Assembly (NCBI GenBank): GCA_018818755.1
Contig: JAHIRL010000016.1
Location: forward strand, 1 to 20,998
Length of the DNA: 20,998 nt
Direction of reading: 5' to 3'
From: Patescibacteria group bacterium
GTDB taxonomy: Bacteria; Patescibacteriota; Gracilibacteria; UBA1369; LOWO2-01-FULL-3
Each line of letters starts with the position of its first letter. The first letter of the stretch is position 1. Of this stretch, positions 12,510 to 18,580 are shown one piece after another. The position numbers and the translations under genes are program-made. The notes beneath the pieces are model-generated. The model was given only the letters and a program-made list of their open reading frames with translations, searched no databases and was not told the origin of the DNA.

Positions 12510-13942
12510 GAATAGTCTGGAGATATTTGGGCTATCTTTTTATTATCTCGGCTTTTTTTAGGATCATACCGATTGTGGTAGGGCTTGCTTATGGGGAAAA
12601 CATCCTTGAGTTTGGAGTGAATATGGGAATTTCTATGGTAGTCGGTGGCGTGTTGGCTTATTTTTTTAGAGCTAATGGCGAGGAAGATCGTATGAATTTG
12701 GGTGGAGGTTTTATTTTGGCTACGCTGTCTTTTTTGCTTATACCGGTGGTTGGAGCGATATCTTTCTTGAAGTCTTTCGATTATAACTTTCTGAACGCTT
12801 ATTTTGAATCGGTTTCGGGCTTTAGTACGACTGGGTTTACTCTGTATGAGTCTTTGGATGTATTGCCGAAGAGTTTGCTGATTTGGCGAGCGCTTAGTCA
12901 GTGGTTGGGAGGAATCGGGATTGTGGTGTTTTTCCTTTTTATTATCTCTACTTTGTTTTTGGGAGGAAGTTTGAATGCTACGAAAGCGGAAACAGTAGCA
13001 AAAACCTCAATTGCTCTGTATAAATCTCAGGGCTTTGAACAGAATTTCCCGGGAGGTTTGGGAACAATTGTTCGGGCGGTACTGGGAGTTTATTGTGGCT
13101 ATACTTTTTTGGGATTTTTGCTGTTGATGTTTTTTGGAATGGGGGCACTTGAGGCTCTGGGAATGAGTTTTACTTCCATTTCAACCGGCGGATTCACTAT
13201 GAGTGATGTTTTTTTTACCAACAGTGCTCAACTTGCGGTCTTAAGTATCTTGATGATTATGGGATCTATTTCGTTTTTTGTGCATTTCAAACTTTTGAGG
13301 GGACTGATATTGGAGTTTTTACGCTCTTTTGAGAAAAATGTATTTTTTGTATTTTTGTTTATGGCTGTGTGTTTGGGATATTTGGTTTATAGGGATTTGG
13401 GAGTTGTGATCTTCCAGATTGTTTCATCCTTTACAACTACGGGATACACCTTAATAGACAATATTTCCCTTTTGCCTCAGCTGTTTTTGTTGATGATTTT
13501 TGTGGGGATGCTTGTTGGCGGAGGAGTTGCCGGAACCTCGGGAGGGCTGAAGGTTTCTAGGGTTTATTATTTGATGCGCTCAGTCCCCTGGCATTTAAGA
13601 AAACTGATTTTACCAAGTAGTGCGGTTGTGCCTTTTAAAGTGCACGGGAAGATTTTGGAGGATTACGAACTGAATAATATCAGTATTTTTGCGGCTATGT
13701 ATGTGATGTTGATTTTTGTGGGAGTGGTGATTTTTATGGTTTTCGGTTACAGCTTTTTGGATTCGGCTTTTCAGGTGGTCTCGGCTCTTGGCACGGTGGG
13801 ATTGCAAAATATTGACCTAAACGGGCTTAATGCCGCTCTTAAATTGCTTTTGATTTTGTTGATGATTTTTGGACGCTTGGAGATTTTTCCGTTTTTGATT
13901 TTGCTAAAGTCTATTTGGAAGGCAAGGAGTCAATCCGTGTAG
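12506..13942 (+). CDS. trkH: TrkH-family K+ uptake membrane subunit
   Basis: A 478-residue polytopic K+ transporter of the Trk/Ktr/HKT superfamily. The four pore-loop repeats with their filter glycines are visible in order: SGFSTTGFT near 103-112, TSISTGGFT near 223, SSFTTTGYT near 309 and SALGTVGLQ near 428. The loop GGGVAGTSGGLKVSR near 340 matches the conserved gating region of TrkH. The hydrophobic segments between the loops give the expected four M1-P-M2 units plus two N-terminal helices. It is coupled to trkA by the four-base overlap. Confidence 0.94.
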   Translation: MRIVWRYLGYLFIISAFFRIIPIVVGLAYGENILEFGVNMGISMVVGGVLAYFFRANGEEDRMNLGGGFILATLSFLLIPVVGAISFLKSFDYNFLNAYFESVSGFSTTGFTLYESLDVLPKSLLIWRALSQWLGGIGIVVFFLFIISTLFLGGSLNATKAETVAKTSIALYKSQGFEQNFPGGLGTIVRAVLGVYCGYTFLGFLLLMFFGMGALEALGMSFTSISTGGFTMSDVFFTNSAQLAVLSILMIMGSISFFVHFKLLRGLILEFLRSFEKNVFFVFLFMAVCLGYLVYRDLGVVIFQIVSSFTTTGYTLIDNISLLPQLFLLMIFVGMLVGGGVAGTSGGLKVSRVYYLMRSVPWHLRKLILPSSAVVPFKVHGKILEDYELNNISIFAAMYVMLIFVGVVIFMVFGYSFLDSAFQVVSALGTVGLQNIDLNGLNAALKLLLILLMIFGRLEIFPFLILLKSIWKARSQSV

Positions 13943-13948
13943 ATTCCC

Positions 13949-13977
13949 TTGTGGAATGCCCAAAAATAGCCTTAAAT
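13949..13977 (+). promoter_or_regulatory. Promoter of the P-loop NTPase gene, near leaderless
   Basis: TTGTGG (13949-13954), a 17-base spacer, then TTAAAT (13972-13977). The ATG at 13985 is 7 bases beyond the -10. Confidence 0.45.
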
Positions 13978-13984
13978 GTAAATC

Positions 13985-15004
13985 ATGAAAATTAAGCTGA
14001 ATAAAATAGCGTCTGTCACCAAGAATGTGGGGCTTAAATCCGAGGTGGAGATCACAAAGGATATAAGATCTACCAATGGGCTTTGTCTTGCTGTGAAAGT
14101 TCTTGAGAATAAGAAGATCTACAATGAACTGGAGCTTTGTTCGGGCAAGCTTTCTATCCTCAAAAAGGGCGAGGTGCTTGCGGTGGCGCTAGGAAATAGG
14201 AGGGCTTTGAAGGGCTTTGTGGGAGATACACCGAAAAAATTGGCTGTTTCTGATGTTATCAATATCCTAAATATGGGTGGGGTGGCTGGTTTGTGTACAA
14301 GTGAGAATGTGAAGCAGGTCGGGCATGCGTTGAAGGTTAAGGTTCTTGGAGCGATAACTGATGGGAAGAAAGCGCTGAATGTGAAGGATTTTAAAAAATT
14401 TGATCCGCAGGATAAACTTGAATCTGATGTGCCACTAGTTGTTGTGAGCGGAACCTGCATGGGCGTGGGAAAAACTAATGTGGTATGCCAGCTTGCCAAA
14501 CACGCTTCGAGTGATGGATTGAATGTTTTTGTGGCAAAATTGTCTGGAGTTGCGGCTCAGAAGGATACAAGAAAAATGAAACAATTTGGGGCTCGAAAAG
14601 CAGTTTCTTTTCTTGATGCCGGACTAACTTCTACGGTTCACTCAAGCGAATTGCTAAAGGTGGCCAAGGGAGCTATCAATCATCTTTCTGAGGGGAAACC
14701 GGATTTTATTATTATTGAGTTTGGGGATGGAGTTTTTGGGGAGTATGGAGTGATGGATATTTTGAAAGATAAGGAGATCTCTAAACATATTGCTTTCCAT
14801 GTGGGCTGTGCGCATGATCCGATGGGGGCTGTAAAACTTGGCGAGGTTTGCAAATCTATTAGGGTTCCTTTGTCTTTGATGTCGGGGCCAGTTACAGATA
14901 ATGAGGTGGGATCGAGTTTTGTGAAAAAAACTTTGAAGATCCCAGCGGTGAATGCTCTAAAAAATGGGGGGAGTTTGTATGAGGAGTTTAAGAGGCGACG
15001 CTAG
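13985..15004 (+). CDS. P-loop NTPase of uncertain function (dethiobiotin synthetase/CobQ/DUF1611-like)
   Basis: A 339-residue soluble protein. The N-terminal 140 residues are a separate domain (LSILKKGEVLAVALGNRRALKGFVG, INILNMGGVAGLCTSEN). The NTPase domain begins with VVVSGTCMGVGKTNVV (Walker A at 156-164), whose 'GTxxGVGKT' form recalls BioD and MobB. It continues with FVAKLSGVAAQKDTRKMKQFGA, SFLDAGLTSTVHSS, PDFIIIEFGDGVFGEYG (Walker B-like, ending in E and D) and FHVGCAHDPMGAVKL. I recall similar unnamed proteins with 'GTCMxxGKT...K.TG...D...DAG..ST...E..DG' but no function. No cofactor or biotin genes are nearby. Its TAG stop is shared with the convergent ABC-F gene through CTAG (15001-15004). 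Confidence 0.86.
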   Translation: MKIKLNKIASVTKNVGLKSEVEITKDIRSTNGLCLAVKVLENKKIYNELELCSGKLSILKKGEVLAVALGNRRALKGFVGDTPKKLAVSDVINILNMGGVAGLCTSENVKQVGHALKVKVLGAITDGKKALNVKDFKKFDPQDKLESDVPLVVVSGTCMGVGKTNVVCQLAKHASSDGLNVFVAKLSGVAAQKDTRKMKQFGARKAVSFLDAGLTSTVHSSELLKVAKGAINHLSEGKPDFIIIEFGDGVFGEYGVMDILKDKEISKHIAFHVGCAHDPMGAVKLGEVCKSIRVPLSLMSGPVTDNEVGSSFVKKTLKIPAVNALKNGGSLYEEFKRRR

Positions 15005-16767
15005 CCCTTCAACACCTCCAGTTCCAGCTCCAATTCCATCCACTCTTCTTCTTTTTTGGGGATTTGTTTTTCGATCTGGGCTAGACGGGCGGTTTTTTCT
15101 GCTGAAAATTCCTGGTAGTTTTGTTCGAACCATTCCAAAAGTTCTTTTTTCTCATCATTTAATTTGCCAATACTTTTCTCGAGGCTTTTGAGCTGTTTTG
15201 CCCCCTCCCTAAGCTTTATTCGCAGTTCCTTTCCCCCTTCATTCTTGGAATTTTTCGGACCATCGACCAATCCCAAATCATCCTCAATATCTTTCTGCAA
15301 ATGGTAGACATACTCTTCGTAATTATGAAGGTAGCGGCGGATGCGGCCTTCTTTAACCTCGATAATGCCGTTGGCCACAAGTTCCACAAATGTGCGATTA
15401 TGGCTAACAAATAAAATCGTAACATTAGAATCCTGCAGGGCTTGGCCTAGCGCTTCCACAGTTTCAAAATCCAGATGGTTGGTGGGCTCATCGAGGAGGA
15501 TTACCTGATTTTTCTGCAAAAGAATCTTGGCTAGACAAAGACGGGCTTTTTCGCCACCACTAAGGACGGAGATTTTTTTCTTCAAGGCTTCATCTTTAAA
15601 CAAAAAATTCCCAGCCATTTCAAAAATATCCTGCTCAGAGGTATCTTCCGGAGCTACTTTTTTGAGATATTCCTGAACGCTTTCGTCAGAGTTCATAGCG
15701 GCTGGAATGTGCTGAGCGTAATATCCGATATTTATTTGGTGTCCCCATCTATAACTTCCGGCCAGTGCCTCAATCTCTCCAGCAATGGTCTTTAGAAATG
15801 TGGTTTTCCCCTGGCCGTTATCCCCCACCACTGCAATTCTTTGGCCCCTTTCGATATCCAAACTTATGCCTTTGGCAATAGATTTATCACTGTAACCAAT
15901 CTCTAAATCCTCAATATCCAGGGCGATGCCTTTTTTTTCTTCTACCTTGGGTATTTTGATCCTGGTTGTGCTCAATGGATGAGCAACCTCTATGGTTTTT
16001 AGCCTATCTATCTGTTTCATTTTCGACTGGGCCTGAGAGGCTTTGCTGGCCTTGGCCCCGAATCTATCTACAAATTTTTGCAGGTGCTTTTTCTCTCGGA
16101 TAATCTTTACATTATGCTTCTCTACCAAGGAAATCTGTTCTTCCTTATATTCCAGATATTCCTCTATTGGCCGCGGATAAAGGGTGAGCTTGCCGTGTTC
16201 GATCTCTAAAGTTTCCTTGCAGGTTCGCTTGATAAACTCACGATCGTGGGAAATTAGCATAAAAGCACCACTGTAGTTCTGGAGAAATTTTTCCAAAAGA
16301 ATCTGGGTGGAGAGATCCAAATAGTTGGTGGGCTCATCCAAAAGCAGTAAGTTGGGATCCTTAAGGAGCATTGCGATCAATTTTACCCTCATCTGGTATC
16401 CTCCTGCCAAAGAAACAACTTTAGTGGTTAGCCGCTCATTTTTTATCTGAAAACTGCCAGCAAGCTTGGCGCATTCCCAATCCGGCTTGTCACTTGATCT
16501 CATTAGGTAATCGATAACAGTCTCGTTCTCGCTGTATTCGCTGTGCTGTGTGAGGTAGCCAATTTTTGTTCCTTCAGGCACCTGGATCTTGCCATCATCG
16601 CAATCTTCCTCGCCCACAATAATTTTAAAGAGGGTGGATTTCCCTGCTCCGTTGCGCCCAATGACCCCTATTTTTTGGCGATCCGCTACCATAAAATCGG
16701 CGTCGTGCAAGATGGAGCGTGCGCCGTAAGATTTGGAGAGGCCAGTGATTTGTAGGAGGGTTGGCAT
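15001..16767 (-). CDS. ABC-F family ATPase
   Basis: A 588-residue soluble protein with two ABC ATPase domains and no membrane segment, the ABC-F arrangement. These proteins act at the ribosomal E-site or in antibiotic protection. Domain 1 has GRNGAGKST (37-45) and LLLLDEPTNYLD. Its signature reads LAGGYQMR, with Ala in place of the usual Ser. A charged linker follows (EYLEYKEEQISLVEKHN..., near 230-290). Domain 2 has GDNGQGKTT near 317, LSGGEKARLCLAK near 399, VILLDEPTNHLD near 425 and LFVSHNRTFV. The last 80 residues are a coiled coil (ABC-F C-terminal domain). I prefer ATG 16767 (MPTLLQITGL); the upstream ATG at 16812 is part of the predicted -10. Confidence 0.93.
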   Translation of the reverse strand: MPTLLQITGLSKSYGARSILHDADFMVADRQKIGVIGRNGAGKSTLFKIIVGEEDCDDGKIQVPEGTKIGYLTQHSEYSENETVIDYLMRSSDKPDWECAKLAGSFQIKNERLTTKVVSLAGGYQMRVKLIAMLLKDPNLLLLDEPTNYLDLSTQILLEKFLQNYSGAFMLISHDREFIKRTCKETLEIEHGKLTLYPRPIEEYLEYKEEQISLVEKHNVKIIREKKHLQKFVDRFGAKASKASQAQSKMKQIDRLKTIEVAHPLSTTRIKIPKVEEKKGIALDIEDLEIGYSDKSIAKGISLDIERGQRIAVVGDNGQGKTTFLKTIAGEIEALAGSYRWGHQINIGYYAQHIPAAMNSDESVQEYLKKVAPEDTSEQDIFEMAGNFLFKDEALKKKISVLSGGEKARLCLAKILLQKNQVILLDEPTNHLDFETVEALGQALQDSNVTILFVSHNRTFVELVANGIIEVKEGRIRRYLHNYEEYVYHLQKDIEDDLGLVDGPKNSKNEGGKELRIKLREGAKQLKSLEKSIGKLNDEKKELLEWFEQNYQEFSAEKTARLAQIEKQIPKKEEEWMELELELEVLKG

Positions 16768-16802
16768 GGGTTTTGGCTTTGATATTTGGATATGCGGGAG
16801 AT

Positions 16803-16831
16803 AATTTAGCATTTTGGGAGAGGTGTGGGAA
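16803..16831 (-). promoter_or_regulatory. Promoter of the ABC-F gene
   Basis: Minus strand TTCCCA (16831-16826), a 17-base spacer, then TAAATT (16808-16803), preceded by TGC. Transcription would start near 16796, which rules out the upstream in-frame ATG at 16812. Confidence 0.5.
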
Positions 16832-16848
16832 GGGTAGGTTGTGGTGCG

Positions 16849-16887
16849 AAAAGTAAAAAATTCAAAAATTTTGTTTTTTTTACTTTT
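16849..16887. terminator. Long AT hairpin between divergent genes
   Basis: AAAAGTAAAAAA (16849-16860) pairs with TTTTTTACTTTT (16876-16887). Inside the loop is a further short AAAATTTTG-type palindrome. Both flanking genes point away from it, so it may be a binding site or a structural element more than a terminator. Confidence 0.33.
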
Positions 16888-16978
16888 TGGTGATGAGGCT
16901 GGTTTGGCAATTTGCCCTTGTGTTTAAGCAGAAATAAGCATAAAGTCGTGCTTGTCAGTATTAATTATCAAAATATTT

Positions 16979-17833
16979 ATGAGAAATTTTAATCGAGGTG
17001 ATTCAAATAGAGGTGGTGGAGGTAGGGATAATAGAGAAGATCGACAAATGTTTAGAGCAACTTGCTCGGATTGCGGAAGAAGTTGCGAGGTTCCTTTCAA
17101 ACCGAGTGGTGGAAAACCCGTTTTGTGTAGCGATTGTTTCAGAAGGGATGATGCACCAAGGAGGGATTTTGCGCCACGACGAGATTTTGCGCCACGACGA
17201 GATTCTCGAGATAGCGGCTCTCGAACTGAGATGCATAGAGCCACATGTGCGGATTGTGGAAGAAGTTGTGAAGTTCCTTTCAGACCGAGTAGCGGTAAGC
17301 CGGTTTTTTGTAGTGATTGTTTTACTAAAGGAGATAGTTATGAACGCGGCGGGAAAAAATCTTTTGAGCCTAAACGGGATAGAGCTCCGAAATCTGAGGA
17401 TAGTCATGATGAGATTTTGGCAAAACTCGATAAAATTTTGTATCTGCTACAACGCAAAGATTCTGTAAAAGAAATTACTGTGATGAAACCAACAAAAGAA
17501 GATGCCAGAGGTCTGAGTGAGGAGGAAGAGGCTGAGAGAAAGGCGGCCAAGAAAGCCAGAAAGCTTGCAAGAAGAGCCAAGAGAATTGAAGATAGAGCTA
17601 GTGTAGAAAAAGAAATTGAGGCAAAGCCTGTGAAAAAGGGGGCGGCAAAGAAGGTGGTGGCTAAGAAAGCTGTGGCTAAAAAGGCTGTGAAGAAGGTGGT
17701 TGTGAAAAAAGCTGTTGCAAAAGGGGCGGCAAAGAAGGTGGTGGCTAAGAAAGCTGTGGCTAAAAAGGCTGTGAAGAAGGTAGCGGCCAAGAAGGCACCA
17801 GCGAAAAAAGTTACGGTTAAAAAGGCTAAGTAA
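16979..17833 (+). CDS. Double zinc-ribbon protein with a histone H1-like lysine/alanine tail
   Basis: A 284-residue protein from ATG 16979; a TTG start nine codons up is possible. Residues 1-25 are Arg/Gly/Asn-rich. Two near-identical zinc ribbons of the C-x2-C-x17-C-x2-C type follow, with cysteines at 29, 32, 50 and 53 and at 90, 93, 111 and 114 (each ends V-L/F-CSDCF). They are separated by an R-D-F-A-P-R repeat. A charged helix (DEILAKLDKILYLLQRKD, about 145-162) may mediate oligomerisation. Residues about 190-284 are almost only K, A and V in (VAKKAVAKKAVKK) repeats like H1-type tails. CxxC-x17-CxxC proteins are widespread in candidate phyla. Nucleic-acid binding, perhaps nucleoid organisation, is inferred from the tail. 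Confidence 0.88.
   Translation: MRNFNRGDSNRGGGGRDNREDRQMFRATCSDCGRSCEVPFKPSGGKPVLCSDCFRRDDAPRRDFAPRRDFAPRRDSRDSGSRTEMHRATCADCGRSCEVPFRPSSGKPVFCSDCFTKGDSYERGGKKSFEPKRDRAPKSEDSHDEILAKLDKILYLLQRKDSVKEITVMKPTKEDARGLSEEEEAERKAAKKARKLARRAKRIEDRASVEKEIEAKPVKKGAAKKVVAKKAVAKKAVKKVVVKKAVAKGAAKKVVAKKAVAKKAVKKVAAKKAPAKKVTVKKAK
17164..17199 (+). repeat. Two tandem copies of an 18-base unit
   Basis: GATTTTGCGCCACGACGA is repeated head to tail, encoding (R)DFAPR twice. It lies between the two zinc ribbons. Confidence 0.8.
17639..17781 (+). repeat. Perfect 59-base direct repeat in the lysine/alanine tail
   Basis: Bases 17639-17697 recur exactly at 17723-17781, an offset of 84 bases (28 codons). The repeat encodes GAAKKVVAKKAVAKKAVKK. 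The identity includes synonymous positions, so the duplication is recent or maintained by recombination. Confidence 0.9.
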
Positions 17834-17845
17834 AAGGATTGCGAA

Positions 17846-18022
17846 CTATGCGGCGTGATGATTCCTGAACCTCTCGTTTTGTTCGTCCTCATCTTGCTGA
17901 ACATGAGCGGCTAGATGAGCTTTTTCAATTGGAGCTGAATCGTGAATGCGCGTTTTTGGGCGAGCTTCGTAAGGTTGACCGTTTCGGTGAGCGTGAGCAG
18001 CTGTTTTGTTTTGGTGTGACAT
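17846..18022 (-). CDS. Small histidine-rich hydrophilic protein (58 residues), unknown
   Basis: ATG at 18022 opens a 58-codon frame ending in TAG. It reads MSHQNKTAAHAHRNGQP..., then KTRIHDSAPIEKAHLAAHV, QQDEDEQNERF and ends RNHHAA. It is rich in His, Ala, Gln and Arg and has no signal peptide, membrane segment or Cys. A near-consensus promoter lies just upstream on the same strand. It converges on the zinc-ribbon gene with 12 bases between stops. I recognise no family. The 361-base gap between the zinc-ribbon and GIY-YIG genes holds nothing else coding that I can support. Confidence 0.6.
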   Translation of the reverse strand: MSHQNKTAAHAHRNGQPYEARPKTRIHDSAPIEKAHLAAHVQQDEDEQNERFRNHHAA

Positions 18023-18049
18023 GAGAGAGGTTTAAGATTTAACTCTTAT

Positions 18050-18078
18050 ATTATAACATTATTGCTGGTTTTTGTAAA
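18050..18078 (-). promoter_or_regulatory. Near-consensus promoter of the 58-residue ORF
   Basis: Minus strand TTTACA (18078-18073), a 17-base spacer, then a perfect TATAAT (18055-18050). Transcription would start near 18043, about 20 bases before the ATG at 18022. The best match to a sigma-70 promoter in the window. Confidence 0.7.
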
Positions 18079-18146
18079 TGAGGGCTGAGTGGGGGCAGGG
18101 GGTGGGATTTTTTAGATTATGGCTTTTTGCTGCGGATTTTTGAGGC

Positions 18147-18167
18147 AAAATTCCCGGGGATTTTTTT
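18147..18167. terminator. Possible terminator below the GIY-YIG gene
   Basis: AAAATTCCC (18147-18155) pairs with GGGGATTTT (18156-18164) with a minimal loop. On the plus strand it ends in seven Ts, on the minus strand in four. The short loop makes it doubtful. Confidence 0.28.
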
Positions 18168-18194
18168 GAGGCTGTGACAGATTTACGAGGAAAT

Positions 18195-18458
18195 TTACGG
18201 TTTGTGAACCGGGGTGGCCTTGGCCACCAATTCCTCCCTCTCTTTTTTGCTGAGCTGTTTGAATTGGTATTCGCGACGCATGGCTTCTTGCTTGCTGGGG
18301 AAGGTCTCGAAATAGACAATTTTTACCGGTCTGCGGGCGCGAGTGTAACGAGCGCCTTTGCCTTGGTTGTGTGCGGCTTCGCGGGCTTGGAGATCGGTGG
18401 TGTAGCCGGCGTAGAGGGAGTTGTCATTACAACGGGCTAGGTAGGCGCAGTGGGGCAT
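18195..18458 (-). CDS. GIY-YIG domain protein (UPF0213/YhbQ-like)
   Basis: An 87-residue single-domain GIY-YIG nuclease-fold protein. The core reads YLARCNDNSLYAGYTTDLQARE, where Y-A-G-Y takes the place of the usual Y-x-G-I/x-T. It continues with HNQGKGARYTRARRPVKIVYFE, then EAMRREYQFKQLSKKEREEL. That order (HN-x-GKGA-x-YT-x-x-R-x-P, A-x-x-R-E, K-x-L) is diagnostic of the UPF0213 group. The catalytic-type Arg and Glu are present. Members are presumed to act on damaged or branched DNA, but the function is not established. ATG at 18458 is the only sensible start. Confidence 0.92.
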   Translation of the reverse strand: MPHCAYLARCNDNSLYAGYTTDLQAREAAHNQGKGARYTRARRPVKIVYFETFPSKQEAMRREYQFKQLSKKEREELVAKATPVHKP

Positions 18459-18580
18459 TTTTTTGATAATTTAATTTGCTTATGTTGATAGTTTGATATT
18501 AGCACGAGTAGGGAAATGCTGAAAAAGCTTGGAAAGTCACTCGCAGGTTCGCTCGTGGATTTTTTAGCGCTTTTTCTCCT

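Noticed and set aside
16768..16812. N-terminal extension of the ABC-F protein starting MLNYLPHIQ
   Set aside because: The upstream ATG falls within the predicted extended -10 (TGCTAAATT), so it would not be transcribed.
17639..17781. CRISPR-like repeats
   Set aside because: Only two copies, in frame inside a coding region, with no spacers of regular size and no cas genes.
17404..17904. 166-codon minus-strand frame opposite the lysine tail
   Set aside because: Its F/A/T-rich translation is the mirror of the Lys/Ala repeats; it is low-complexity, and its long open frame follows from the repeat composition.
18059..18319. 86-codon minus-strand frame overlapping the GIY-YIG gene
   Set aside because: A different frame over the clear GIY-YIG gene; its Ser/Lys/Pro-rich translation has no motifs.
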